NCBI GenBank assembly: GCA_963920705.1
Contig: OY987225.1
Coordinates: 1,488,001 to 1,552,000 of the forward strand
Length of the DNA: 64,000 bases
Reading direction: 5' to 3'
DNA from: Odiellus spinosus
Taxonomy: Eukaryota; Arthropoda; Arachnida; Opiliones; Phalangiidae
Part shown: in pieces, positions 1-11,186 of the stretch
Layout: the number at the start of each line of letters is the position of its first letter
Numbering within the stretch: the first letter of the stretch is position 1
Made by a program: the position numbers and the translations under genes
The notes under the pieces: generated by a model
What the model saw: only the letters and a program-made list of their open reading frames with translations
What the model was told of the DNA's origin: nothing
Databases searched by the model: none

Positions 1-641
1 AACTTTGGACAATGCTTTTTTTATTGCAAAAAAAAAACAAAAAACAAAAACAAAATTGATTGAAAACTTATTATTTTCCGTGTATTGTTCCCTAGAGGTA
101 CATTTTCAAACAACTTGAAATTTTTTTCTTAAAATTAGCTTCACTGTTCAGATTCAGTGCATAAAGGACAAATGTAATTAATAGACTCGCTTTCAATGTC
201 TTTCTTCTCATATCACTCGTACGTCATCTGGTTTCCTCTTACTCAATAGTGGTTTAATAAACTTTAGTTAACATAAAATATACCTCGGAAGAAAGTAATC
301 TAAAATTCAAAGTGAAAATCTAACATTATATTAAGAGTTTCCTTACTGTCCAAACTTAGCCACCCCATAAGCCTGTCAGAAAAAGTGTGTCATACAAATT
401 CTTTATTTAAAAGCCAGTAGTTCAGGTCATGAACCGAAATATAATGATTGAATCTACTATAATTCCAAGCCGCTAACCACTCTAATCGATAGAAAAGAAA
501 AGAGACCTTATTTAAAACAAGTATGAGATGAACATTCCTCAAATTTAGTACAAGTTTAATTATGAAAAGTTAGGGTACTTCGCTATTTGTCCTCTATTTT
601 GGAAACGCGTCTTGTTGTATTTTTTTTTGGAAAGCTTATGT
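1..641. other. Non-coding stretch, nothing recognised
   Basis: AT-rich sequence with many stops in all frames. I see no conserved motif, repeat unit or splice-bounded open frame. The last seven bases (cttatgt, 635-641) are the left target duplication of the next element. Confidence 0.5.
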
Positions 642-912
642 CAAGAAGGATCAGATAAGGAGAGGAAAAGTGGGGCTGCGTTGAGTTAGAGAGAGAAGAG
701 AAAGGGGGATAGGAAATTCTCGAGGTAAACTGTTGTCACGTGGTCGCTAGCTAGCGCGACTCATAAAGGATTCGTTTTACCCACGTGACAACAATTTACC
801 ACGAAGCACCACTACCCCCGTCTGTCCCCCGTTCTCCCAGAGTGGGAGTTTAGGCCGACGCAGTAGGAGCCGCGCCGTTCCCACTTTTCCTCTCCTTGTC
901 TGATCCTTCTTG
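642..912. mobile_element. MITE family 1, copy 1 (7-bp target duplication)
   Basis: A 271-bp non-autonomous DNA transposon. The ends are imperfect inverted repeats of about 33 bp (left begins CAAGAAGGATCAG, right ends CTGATCCTTCTTG). It is flanked by a perfect 7-bp duplication, cttatgt, at 635-641 and 913-919. A second copy lies at 2857-3137, which confirms both boundaries. No coding capacity. The CA...TG ends and 7-bp duplication are shared with two other families in this window. The transposase that moves it is not present here. Confidence 0.88.
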
Positions 913-1824
913 CTTATGTGTAGGGCTAAACCGTACTACCGAGTTGCCGGAAAAATTCAGTGCCAGTTGGCAGTGATAATTAAAATAGAAAAAGTGTCCA
1001 AACTTACCCTAACTAACCATAGCTCTAATCAAATTAAATCTTGGTCATTGTTTCTTGGTTTAAAATTTAGGCTTAGTAATATTTCATATGAAATAAATGC
1101 AAATGTGAAGATAATTATGTAATCTAAAACTAATTATTTCATTTCAGTTCCCACGTTATTACTTCAACGTGACGTCATCATGATCGTCATAGATCATCTG
1201 TGACGGACAAAGTTTCAAAAATTGGTCACTTGAACTGCTAAATAAGACCTTGCTGGAGTTGATTTAAAATTTGTGCTAAAATGGATTACTTCAAGATCTT
1301 CAAAACCTGTAAGTGCAACTATTGACTTTATTTGATTTTAGAAGTGCATAACTTAGGTAGGTTTTTTTCTTAATTTTTTATACATTGATATCAAACCGAA
1401 ATTCATTAATGGTACTTAATTAACGGATCAAAATTCTGATCTCGTCACTATTTTAGTTCTTAATTTGAAAATTTTGGCTCGTGTTGATAATCTGGGATTA
1501 TCTTTTCATACTAATCTCTCCAAATATCCACATTTCATTTAGTATATTTTTTCTTCGTGATTATATGGTTTGATAATTAGCTAGAGAAATAACGCAGGCA
1601 GTTAAGTGGTCCTATAATTCCTATAGAATCCTATATTATCCTGTATTTAATTGAAATGTCCTATAAAGTCCTGTAGTAATTTTGAGTTAAGACTTTTTGG
1701 GAATCATCAAATATTCTCGCGCCTTGAAAAACTTGAATCTTTTGCGTAAACAGAGCTTAATTAGAACATAAAGGGGTGGATGTTCTTTACGGTTTCAAGG
1801 TCAACCAATGAAGTAGTTCCTGTA
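913..1824. other. Non-coding stretch with one possible short first exon
   Basis: Mostly featureless. One weak candidate on the plus strand: an ATG at 1281 gives nine codons (MDYFKIFKT) and then a good splice donor, gtaagt, at 1309, leaving phase 1. A pyrimidine-rich AG lies upstream near 1146. No partner exon is recognisable, so this is only a possibility. Around 1600-1680 short 'cctata' motifs resemble those at the ends of the element at 21913-25448. Confidence 0.3.
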
Positions 1825-2172
1825 CAGGGTTGCCACAGGTCAGGGAAAACGGGGGAAAGTCAGGTAATTTGAAAATGAACCAAAAAAGACAGGTAATTTT
1901 AAGATATTTTAAAAAGTCACGGAAAAGTCAGGGAATTTAAAGATGTTTCAAGAAGCCAGAAAATTCTAATCATTAGATTTCAAGCTGACCGTGTCAGTTG
2001 TGTAGATTAGAGCAAAAGGTTTGGCGAACGCAATTGCAAAATAACATAAAAAATAAAGGGTTAAAAATTGGGTAGTATTAGCTGAAACGGTCAGGGAAAA
2101 TCGTTGCAAAAGGTCAGGGAAAAACCTGGATAAGTCATGGAATTTGAATCTGAAAAAATTGTGGCAATCCTT
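1825..2172. repeat. Short interspersed repeat rich in 'cagggaaa'
   Basis: About 350 bp bounded by inverted ends AGGGTTGCCAC (left) and GTGGCAATCCT (right). The interior repeats variants of 'gtcagggaaa' and 'gtcaggtaatttt' at irregular spacing. This looks like a decayed MITE. No second copy was seen here and no clean target duplication could be defined. Confidence 0.5.
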
Positions 2173-2576
2173 TACTTAAATCGTCAATAACTTCGCAAAC
2201 ACTGGCTCGATGGCGCTAATTCCGCCTATCCCCTCTTAAATCCGGCCAAGGAATCGATTGGTGACATTCGTTTCTCGATCCGAGGCGCGGAAGTGGTTCC
2301 TTTTGCAAATTTTGGGAGTTTTTCATAAATTTCCAGAATTAGAAATTTTTAGACATATTTTGAAAATACGTTTTCGCGAAGGGCTTGTGGCCAATTTCTG
2401 GGTTTGATTAGTGTATTTTGTAGCGGGGAACTCCAACTGTACGACGAAATCGATCGCGTAAGCCCGCGATTTTTCCTTAGCTCGTAAAACCTTATTTCCC
2501 GGACCCTAAAGGGAAACATTCCCTTAAAAACGGTCTAATTAATAAGGCTAATTATCGCGGTTGGCTAATTAGGGTC
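2173..2576. other. Non-coding flank of the Gypsy element
   Basis: No gene seen. The last five bases, gggtc (2572-2576), are the left target duplication of the Gypsy element. The matching gggtc lies at 15438-15442, beyond the BEL element nested at its right end. Confidence 0.55.
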
Positions 2577-2817
2577 TGTTGTGTCTACATATGTAGAATG
2601 AGGACAAATATACGCGTATAGATGGCGCCATGATGCTCTCCCGAGTTGAGGAGGAAGAAGGTAGAAGTAAAGGGGGCATTCTTAGCTGGGGCGCCATGGA
2701 GAGCAGTCCAACCCTCTAATGAGTATTATTATGATGTATTCTAGGTTACTTAATAAATAATGGTCTTAGATAACTAGTTATTAGATGTGTTAATTAATCC
2801 AACGAACATACACAACA
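2577..2817 (+). repeat. 5' LTR of the Gypsy element
   Basis: 241 bp, beginning TGTTGTGT and ending ACACAACA, which form a short terminal inverted repeat. Compared with the 3' copy it has 'ctctaatgagtatt' where the other has 'ctctgagtatt'. Confidence 0.9.
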
Positions 2818-2856
2818 AATGGCGACGGAGACGGGATAACAAAAACAAAGTACAGG

Positions 2857-3137
2857 CAAGGAGGATTAGACAAGGAGAGGAAATGTGGGGCTGCGTTGAG
2901 TTAGAGAGAGAAGAGCCAACCTCCCACTCGGGTGGAAAGGGGGGATAGGAAATTCTCGAGGTAAACTGTTGTCACGTGGTCGCTAGCTAGCGCGTCTCAT
3001 AAAGGATTCGTTTTACCCACGCGACAACATTTTACCACGAAACGTCTCTACCCCCGTTCTCCCAGAGTGGGAGTTTAGGCCGACGCAGTAGGAACCGCGC
3101 CGTCCCCACATTTCTTCTCCTTGTCTAATCCTCCTTG
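2857..3137. mobile_element. MITE family 1, copy 2, inside the Gypsy leader
   Basis: A 281-bp relative of the element at 642-912 with the same ends (CAAGGAGGAT...ATCCTCCTTG) and the same interior, including 'gctagctagcgcg'. It is flanked by a perfect 7-bp duplication, gtacagg, at 2850-2856 and 3138-3144. It landed about 40 bp behind the 5' LTR, between the primer-binding region and gag, and so lengthens the leader. The short open frame at 3121-3312 that runs out of it is not credible as a gene. Confidence 0.9.
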
Positions 3138-3525
3138 GTACAGGTTTACAAAATTCGACCAGCAAAGAATCCACAAGGAAGAAAAAGGCTTAACTCCAAA
3201 GGCTTATGGACAGCGATTGAATCTACACGCGCTCAAAGACGAATCATCTACTAAGAAACATCTGCGAGTACAAAGTAAAACAAATTATCATTCATTACGA
3301 AATTTTAAGTGAAGAAGCAGCCCACGAGAAGAAAAAGGCTTCGCAGCTAGAAACACCTTAAGGACTTGCCAGAACCAATTCATTAGTTTTGAGACTTAAC
3401 TCGATTTCAATGAGCATTATACAGTTAAAAAGGTAAACTAACTATTACAGTTTCAAGATATTAAGCAAAGAAGCAAGCCACGAGGAGAAAAAGGTTTAAG
3501 TTACAATAGCCTTTTAGTAATCAGG

Positions 3526-3941
3526 TTTCAACGATCTTCGATTCGGAGACATTTCAACGATCTTCGATTCGGAGACATTTCAACGATCTTCGATTCGGAG
3601 ACATTTCAACGATCTTCGATTCGGAGACATTTCAACGATCTTCGATTCGGAGACATTTCAACGATCTTCGATTCGGAGACATTTCAACGATCTTCGATTC
3701 GGAGACATTTCAACGATCTTCGATTCGGAGACATTTCAACGATCTTCGATTCGGAGACATTTCAACGATCTTCGATTCGGAGACATTTCAACGATCTTCG
3801 ATTCGGAGACATTTCAACGATCTTCGATTCGGAGACATTTCAACGATCTTCGATTCGGAGACATTTCAACGATCTTCGATTCAGAGACATTTCAACGATC
3901 TTCGATTACGAAGCAGCTCAACGTTCTTCGCTAACAAGACA
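3526..3941 (+). repeat. 26-bp tandem array in the Gypsy leader
   Basis: Sixteen 26-bp units lie between the 5' LTR and the gag start at 3957. Units 1-13 are nearly perfect (core CAACGATCTTCGATTCGGAG), unit 14 has one change, and units 15-16 are degenerate. In the Drosophila gypsy element the same place, leader upstream of gag, holds a tandem array of Su(Hw) binding sites that acts as an insulator. That is an analogy of position and layout; this motif is not the Su(Hw) site. Confidence 0.93.
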
Positions 3942-3956
3942 TTTCAACCGACAAAA

Positions 3957-6053
3957 ATGTCAGACACTAGACCACGAGGGGCCCAGGTGCCACACTTTGA
4001 CAGTCAAACTGAGACCTGGACGCAATTCTCCCTTCGGCTGAAATCGTTTTTCATAGTCAATGAGGTAAAGGATGAAAAGAAGGCTCCATATTTATTAACT
4101 ATATTAGGAGCAAACGAACTGTCATTGTTAACTAACCTGTTCCTTCCCGAGGATGTCTCTACAATAGCATTCAACACACTCATCCTCAAATTGGATGCAC
4201 ATTTCAATCCCACACCTTGTAAATTTGTAGAGAGGTTCAAATTTGCGTCACGTCGGCGAGCTAAGGCCGAATCTGTCGCGACCTATATGTCAGAGCTACG
4301 GCAATTAACCAGACACTGCAAATTTACCGGCTCGAATTTGGAAGAACGTTTACTAGAGCAACTTGTTCTTGGCATTAACGATTCCCACATGCAGAACAAG
4401 ATTTTCGAGGAATGTGCGAAGGATGACAAAATAGCACTGGACGTTATATTAAAGACTATTCAAGGTATGGAAACAGCAACGCGCAATACACAAGCGGTCC
4501 AGTCACAACCAAATATAGGCTCTAGCGACATACCGACGGACGGTATTCACGCGGTCACCCAATCCCGAATGCAAACTGGCTATAGGCAAAACGGAAATAA
4601 CCAGTCAAGTGACCATAATACACGGAATGGCTCATCTTTCGGCCGATCTGCAATAGACCGATTCAAGCCTCAGTCGATCCAGTGCTATAGATGCTCCAAA
4701 GCCGGTCACAAGGCCAATATATGTCAACACATCGACAGTGCATGCCACAATTGCCAAAAGAAGGGACACCTTGCAGTGGCATGCGGGAGCTCCGGTCCAA
4801 CGCATTACAATCCGCAGAAAACTGGCCACAACCTATCTTCCACAAAACCTAGGAGTAACTATATTCAGGAACCAACATCGAACGAACCTTTAGGGGAATA
4901 CAATTATTCGGTATACAATATTGGTGATGTTTTGGAAAATCAAGTATCTCCCTTTACGGACGACGACTACATAATTCCACCAGCCGAAACTGTCGCGTTC
5001 AGGATTAACCAAACTGTAATACCTTTTGATTTAGACAGCGGATCAGGTTATTCAATGATAACACAGAAATGGTTTGATCAATTACGACGTAAAACAGACT
5101 TAATGCCTTTCACGCGAGCACCACTCCAGGCGTATACCGGCCACAAATTACAAATCGTGGGTCAAGCTAAAGTTAATGTGGAATACAAGCGCAAGAGTGC
5201 AAATCTCCCCGTGCTCGTTGTTCAAGGACCAGGCCCAAACCTCTGCGGCCGACAATGGCTATACTCTACTCTTGATATTACACCATCTATTCATTCACAA
5301 GTGAACCAACTCTCTCACCTTCCGGCAGATCAAGTAGACGAGCAACTACAGAAAATTCTCGATGATAATGCAGAACTTTTTACACCGGGTTTGGGGAAAT
5401 TAAAAGACGTTAAAGTACACTTACATCTTAAACCAAACGCAACACCGAAATACTGTAAAGCGAGAACAGTTCCATACGCGTTAAAGGACGCGGTCGAGGA
5501 GGAACTTTTACGCGTGGTAGATGTTGGAATACTCGAACCGATATCATTTTCAGAATTCGCCTCTCCCATCGTCCCGGTACAAAAGATCCAGAAACTCGAT
5601 ACAGCAACAGTGGGTAAATCAACACCTTTGAAACCATCAATTAGAATCTGCGGAGATTTCAAAACAACGGTGAATCCAAACCTTGATACGGAAATCTACC
5701 CTCTCCCACGAGCGGAGGAAATATTCGCCAAATTGGCTAACTGCAAATATTTTACGAGAATAGATCTGAAAGAAGCCTATAATCAACTCGAGTTAGACGA
5801 ATCCTCCCAGTTATTTACTGTCATTAACACTTGGTCTTTTCAAGTACAAGCGTCTCCCACAGGGAATATCTTCGTCTTCCGCTATTTTTCAGAGACATAT
5901 GGAGTCCCTGTTTCAAGATCACGCAAATGTATCGCCATTTCAGGACGATATTCTTATCGGAGGAAGAACCAAAGACGAACATCTTACGAGAGTGGAAGCG
6001 GTTTTAACTACCTTGCGAGCTCACGGTTTAAAGCTCCGCCTGGAGAAATGTAA
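3957..6053 (+). pseudogene. Gypsy gag-protease-RT, 5' part of broken gag-pol
   Basis: The frame opens at the ATG at 3957, 15 bases after the leader array. It encodes a Gag capsid-like region, then two CCHC zinc knuckles: CYRCSKAGHKANIC near residues 240-255 and CHNCQKKGHLAVAC near 263-276. A retroviral-type aspartic protease motif, DLDSGSG, sits near residue 360. The first half of reverse transcriptase follows (RICGDFK, FTRIDLKEAYNQLEL). From about nucleotide 5835 the family signal moves to the +1 frame, so the last ~70 residues here are out-of-frame read-through. Gag would form the particle; protease and RT would mature and copy the RNA. The break makes the copy non-functional as read. Confidence 0.85.
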
Positions 6054-6285
6054 ATTTTTACAAACTCGGGTGGAATTCCTGGGCCACCTCTTGGATGCGG
6101 ATGGGTTACACCCGCAGGCAAGTAAAATGTCCGCCATCATGGATGCCCCAGAACCCAGCAACATCGAACAACTCCGATCGTTTCTAGGCTTGTTGAACTA
6201 TTATACCCGATTTCTTCCTAACATTGCCACAGCGCTTGCCCCATTACACGAATTTTACACAAAGATGTTAAGTGGCATTGGTTAA
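5899..6285 (+). pseudogene. Gypsy RT palm/thumb fragment in a second frame
   Basis: This stretch continues reverse transcriptase after the first frame break. It carries the polymerase catalytic signature as FQDDILIGG (family usually F/YxDD), then the connection region, with RSFLGLLNYYTRFLPN typical of Gypsy pol. The same frame is open upstream to about 5835. It ends at a stop at 6283-6285 because the family signal returns to the original frame near 6260. Two breaks of opposite sense about 430 bp apart therefore flank this segment. Confidence 0.82.
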
Positions 6286-8312
6286 ATTCACAGAAGCAGG
6301 CTTTCGCCACCGCCAAACAATCCATCAAATCATCTAATCTTCTAGTTCATTATAATAGCGAAAAGACAGTTCATCTAGCCACTGATGCTTCGCCAGTTGG
6401 TCTGGGAGCAGTTATCTCGCATGTCTCAGCTACTGGTATAGAACAACCGATTGCATTCGTATCCCGTAGCCTCACAAGCGCAGAACGAAACTACTCTCAG
6501 CTAGAGAAAGAGGCCTTAGGCATTATTTTTGGAGTCACCAAGTTCCGGGACTACCTATACGGCAAGAAATTCGTCCTCCAAACGGACCATCAGCCTCTCG
6601 TCACTTTATTAGGAGCAGGGCGACAAATCCCACCAATGGCTGTTGCCCGAATTCAGCGTTGGGCTTTACTTCTATCAGCGTATAACTATGACCTTCAATT
6701 TAGAAAACGTTCTTTGAATGGCAACGCGGATGCACTTAGCCGACTTCCCTTGCAAACAACAGTTTCACAAACTCCTATCCCAATGGAATACGTTCTCCTC
6801 CTATCAGAAATAGACTGCGGCCCTTTAAACGTCAAGAAACTTGAAAAGGCAACAGTTCAGGACCCAGTATTACAAGAGGTGGTAAAATACATGCCGAACG
6901 GATGGTCAACTCGGACAATTTCGACAAATATTGAACCATATTATCGACTACGGGAGGAATTATCAAATATACACTCTATTCTATTACGCGGCAACAGAGT
7001 AATAATTCCAGAGCAATGCCAAACCGAAATTCTAGCGGAGCTTCACAGCACACATCAGGGCATAGTTGCCATGAAGAATCTAGCTAGATCTAAAGTATGG
7101 TGGCCAGGCATAGACTCCGCCATAGAAGAAAAGGTGAAACTTTGCAATACATGTCAGAATGCAGCACCCATGCCAAAAGCAAAATATCAAACATGGAATA
7201 CCCCAAATAAGCCTTGGCAGAGGGTTCATATGGACTTCGCAGGCCCGATCGAGGGGAAATACATTTTGGTAATCATCGACGCATACAGCAAATGGATGGA
7301 GTTAGAAATTACGGCCAGCACATCCACGGAAGCGGTTATCAGAGCACTCCGCCAACAGATCGCCCGATACGGAATAATGCCGACACTGGTAACAGATAAT
7401 GGGACATGTTTTACGAGCGCGGCATTTCAAGAATTTACTTTCCAAAATGGCATTAACCATCTCAGAACAGCGCCATATCACCCTGCCAGCAATGGACAAG
7501 CAGAGAGGACGGTGAGAACGGTGAAAGACACCCTTAAAAAAATAACTGGAGCGGCAGACGAGGCAATCACATTTCTAAATGAGGGTTTATTAACCTCCTC
7601 TGACGGCACTCTGGAAACACGTATCGCAAGGATCTTACTGAATTATAGAAGAAATCCACTCGCCTCTGGCAAATCCCCGGCCGAAATGATGCTGGGGCGG
7701 AAAATCATCTCTCGCCTCGATCTATTTCATCCAAAGAATAATCAACCCTCCACGACCAGAAAATTAAAACAAAAGTCAAATAGGGTATTTGAAATTCTAG
7801 ATCTAGTCCATGCCAAAAATTTTGGAAGAGGAGAGAAGTGGATAAAAGGGACCATCAATAAAAAGATTGGCCTAACGATGTTTGAAATCACCACCCCATT
7901 TGGAGTGATTCGACGACATGCAAACCAAATGCGCCAAAGATCACCACCACCACCCGAAGACAATTTCCAGGCAGATCAACCAATCATGAATTATCCAAAA
8001 TGGACACCGAACCAGTCAAGAATCCCAGCACCAACCTTTCACGACCTAGCTGAATCACAGCCTATGGAACCATTAGTAGTCAAACCCATAGTACCAGAAC
8101 CATTAGCACCAGCGGCCAAAGAGTATCCTCCATCAACAGTAACAGAATCTCCGAACAGTAGTAATCAACCAAACACTATCCAGCTACGACTCAATATCCT
8201 ACCACGTGAGGACAAATCACCAACAGAAACTCCCCCCGCAGTACCAATACCGAAAACACGAACAGTCCCTATACGTAATAGACGACAACCTCAACGCTAT
8301 TGTCACGAGTGA
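6261..8312 (+). pseudogene. Gypsy RNase H and integrase part of broken gag-pol
   Basis: Open in the original frame from about 6258. RNase H is recognisable by ATDASPVGLGAV and later ADALSRLP. The integrase zinc-binding domain has the pair H..H (HSTHQG) and CNTCQ. The integrase core has its acidic residues in MDFAGP, TDNGT and the glutamate of NGQAERTVR. A proline-rich tail follows. The first ATG in this segment is at 6636, in RNase H, so it is not the start of an independent protein. Stop at 8310-8312, about 80 bp before the 3' LTR. No env frame. Confidence 0.87.
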
Positions 8313-8390
8313 AGTCATTAAACAATTTTAAAATCATTAAATAATTTAATAATTTTAAACGGACGAATTTAAAAAAAAAAAAAAATATAT

Positions 8391-8627
8391 TGTTGTGTCT
8401 ACATATGTAGAATGAGGACAAATATACGCGTATAGATGGCGCCATGATGCTCTCCCGAGTTGAGGAGGAAGAAGGTAGAAGTAAAGGGGGCATTCTTAGC
8501 TGGGGCGCCATGGAGAGCAGTCCAACCCTCTGAGTATTATTATGATGTATTCTAGGTTACTTAATAAATAATGGTCTTAGATAACTAGTTATTAGATGTA
8601 TTAATTAATCCAACGAACATACACAAC
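8391..8627 (+). repeat. 3' LTR of the Gypsy element
   Basis: About 237 bp matching 2577-2817. Its last base or two and the target duplication were separated from the rest of the flank by the BEL insertion: BEL duplicated 'actgg', which covers the LTR end and the first bases of the Gypsy target. Confidence 0.88.
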
Positions 8628-8630
8628 TGG

Positions 8631-9295
8631 TGTTAAAAACCAATTCATTGAAATTACGATTGATTGTAAAATTTAACCTTGTTTTAATATTGTAGTGTCA
8701 TATTCCCTTTATTTTGTTTAGTTTCAAATGTATTCCTTTTGTATCGTTTAAGAATTTATTGGTAATGGAAGGTCACCTGGGAAAAACCTTTCAAACTAGC
8801 AACAAAATTCTAAGAAAGGGGGATCTTGGAAGCCCCGTGGAATGCGGCGGCAAGCGTCGAAAATAACTAGATTATATACGCGGGGGTCCAGGGGGACCCA
8901 GCGCTGAGAGGGGCTTTCTTTTTTGGGTTTTAACGTAAAAAGAAAAGGGGAGAGAGTTTTCTTCCAGGGGACCTTTCACTGGTCAGTAAGAAATAAAATT
9001 TCACGTGTGCAGGTAGAACTTAGGCATGGTGCGCCATAAAAAAAACTTGCGAAATTAGAGCCTCGTGCAAGGGCTAAAAATTACCTTTTTTCGACATTAA
9101 AACTAAACCTTATTATTGTTTTAAAACCCGTCGTCTGTCCAATCCTTTCGCCTACTCCGCGAGATATCAACGTGCTAGGTTCCAGAACCCTAATTCGTGC
9201 AATTAGATCTGTGTTTCAGTCCGCGGATTTAATTTTTAAAGTTAAGCTCTCCCAAAAGCTAGTTTCGCGCAAACACCCACAGCAAAAACTCAACA
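8631..9295 (+). repeat. 5' LTR of the BEL element
   Basis: 665 bp, TGTTAAAAACC...CTCAACA. The first bases after it, with 'tttggtacgag', may be the tRNA primer site; the tRNA is not assigned. Confidence 0.92.
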
Positions 9296-9364
9296 TAAAT
9301 TTGGTACGAGAAACCCGGGAACCTCGCGATAGACGAATAAAATTGGAAAGATAATTGGTGAGCG

Positions 9365-11158
9365 ATGGCGGATTTAAAACTTTTGGAAAAACAACGAGGG
9401 ACGATACGTGGCGGCGTAACGCGCGCCTGCAATAACATTAAAGATGAACTGGGAAAAGCAACGGTTATTTGTGAGCAAGTCTTAAGTGATTGTATAGAAC
9501 AACTAAATGACAAAGAGCCAAGATTGGAAGCCTTGGACAGTAAGATACTAGTATTACTGAACGATCAAGAGCAGGACGAGCAGCTGGAGGAGATCGATAA
9601 ATATCAAGAGCGATTAGTTCACTGGAGAGGTCGAGCCAAAAAGTGGATCACCGATCAGAGAAAAACACCGGCATCGAGCGTCGGAAGCATAACAAGTCCT
9701 ACAAGCCCGGCATCGAGCGTCGGAAACCCATCAAGTACATCAACTGTGATAGTAACGGGAGTAAATCAAGTGACGTCAGCGGCAGTTAGACTCCCGAAAT
9801 TAGAAATAAAGAAATTTGACGGAAGCATGGACAAGTTTCATGCTTTTTGGACTCAATTCGAGGGAGCAATTCACGCGAATCACCAATTAAACAGCACAGA
9901 TAAGTTCAATTACTTAAAATCCTATTTAAAAGGAGCCGCGGAAACGGCTATTGAAGGGTTAACGTTAACAGAGGAAAATTATCTAGTAGCTGTACAGATT
10001 TTAAAAGACCGATTTGGTAGAACGGATTTACAGGTTAGCGCGAGGTTGAATAATTTCTTAAAATTAAGTCCTGTATCAAAGTCTACGGACGTAGCGGGTC
10101 TAAGGCAGCTGCATGACACGTGCCAAATTGAGGTTAGGAGCTTGGCTTCTTTAGGTCATTTGACAGAAAGCTACGGAGAATTGTTGGCTCATATTGTTGG
10201 GGGGTTACTACCATTGGATCTTTTAGAACAATACACTAGAGGGAGGGATGAAAAGAACCTTTGGAAAATTAATGAATTACTGAAATTTTTGAGTGACGAA
10301 ATTCAATGTAGAGAAAGGGCTTTAGCCGTTCATAGAACGGGATCCCAACAATCAAGAGCTAACAGTAACCCTCTAGAGAAGCCAGGTGTTAAAAGTTTTC
10401 AAAACAATAGGAATTTGCCTACTAAGTCATTTTCCGCAGCAGCGCTTAATACTGGCGTCACAACTTATACTAGGAATTGTGTATTTTGTGATAGTGCCGA
10501 TCACCCATTTTATAACTGTACAGGAGTTTCAATACCAGATAAGAGAGCTATCGTAAGTCAGAAAAAATTGTGCTATCTATGCATGAAAACCGGTCATTCA
10601 GCCCATCAATGCATAGGTAGAATACAATATTGTAGAAATTGTAAGCGCAAACATCATCAGGTAGTATGCGATCAAGCCGTAAATAAGACCTTAAACCCCT
10701 CAAAACCAGTGCAGAGCGAACAGGTTATAGTGCGACCTGAAAGTCAAAATTCCGCGACCCTTACTACAGTTTCTGATAAATCGAGCGTAATCCTTTTACA
10801 AACGGCAAGAGCAAAAATTAGCGATAAGTCAGGAAAAAACCTAGAAGTTAGGTGCATACTAGACGGTGCGAGTCACCGAAGTTTCATAACGGAGGAATTG
10901 TCCCGAAAACTACAGCTAGAAGTTGTAGGTAGCGAAAATATGACCCTTTTTGCCTTTGAAAGCGAAACCCCAATAAGATCAACGCGCAGAAAAGTTAAGG
11001 TTACCCTCAAAAACGTAAACACGGGCGTGCGAGTAGATATTGTTGCCTTAGAAACTCCCTCTATAAACGGGGCAGTATTTGCGATACCGGGTGAAAGGGT
11101 AAAAATTGAAATGAGAAAGCGAAATTGGAAATTGTCGGACTCAGGGGGGGGAAAATAG
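9365..11158 (+). CDS. gag: BEL/Pao Gag and protease region
   Basis: 597 residues from the ATG at 9365 (context gcgATGG). The N-terminal half carries the Pao-type Gag region (KKFDGSMDKFHAFWTQFEGAI near residues 150-170). Three cysteine-histidine knuckles follow near residues 370-435: CVFCDSADHPFYNC, CYLCMKTGHSAHQC and CRNCKRKHHQVVC. A retropepsin-like region starts near residue 500 with CILDGASHRSFI; the usual D-S/T-G is read here as D-G-A, so protease activity is uncertain. The frame ends at TAG right after a run of eight G at 11144-11151, while pol lies in the +1 frame. Many BEL elements have one continuous gag-pol frame, so a single-base length change in the G run is the likely cause. A programmed shift or a homopolymer sequencing error are alternatives. 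Confidence 0.88.
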   Translation: MADLKLLEKQRGTIRGGVTRACNNIKDELGKATVICEQVLSDCIEQLNDKEPRLEALDSKILVLLNDQEQDEQLEEIDKYQERLVHWRGRAKKWITDQRKTPASSVGSITSPTSPASSVGNPSSTSTVIVTGVNQVTSAAVRLPKLEIKKFDGSMDKFHAFWTQFEGAIHANHQLNSTDKFNYLKSYLKGAAETAIEGLTLTEENYLVAVQILKDRFGRTDLQVSARLNNFLKLSPVSKSTDVAGLRQLHDTCQIEVRSLASLGHLTESYGELLAHIVGGLLPLDLLEQYTRGRDEKNLWKINELLKFLSDEIQCRERALAVHRTGSQQSRANSNPLEKPGVKSFQNNRNLPTKSFSAAALNTGVTTYTRNCVFCDSADHPFYNCTGVSIPDKRAIVSQKKLCYLCMKTGHSAHQCIGRIQYCRNCKRKHHQVVCDQAVNKTLNPSKPVQSEQVIVRPESQNSATLTTVSDKSSVILLQTARAKISDKSGKNLEVRCILDGASHRSFITEELSRKLQLEVVGSENMTLFAFESETPIRSTRRKVKVTLKNVNTGVRVDIVALETPSINGAVFAIPGERVKIEMRKRNWKLSDSGGGK

Positions 11159-11186
11159 GGCAGGACCAAACCCTCCCATTGAGGTT

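Larger units (their letters stand above)
2577..8628 (+). mobile_element. Gypsy-type (Metaviridae) LTR retrotransposon, decayed
   Basis: Structure in order: 5' LTR, a primer-site-like TGGCGAC three bases after the LTR, an inserted MITE, a leader with 26-bp tandem repeats, gag and pol, then the 3' LTR. Pol order is protease, reverse transcriptase, RNase H, integrase, which is Gypsy-type. No env-like frame follows the integrase. The gag-pol style resembles insect elements often labelled K02A2.6-like or Mag-like, but the clade is not certain. The LTRs differ by at least one 3-bp indel and one substitution, and pol is frame-broken, so it is older than the BEL element at its right edge. Target duplication gggtc. 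Confidence 0.9.

Noticed and set aside
3121-3312. 63-codon frame at the Gypsy leader
   Set aside because: Begins inside the inserted MITE with a non-ATG start; no Gag similarity.
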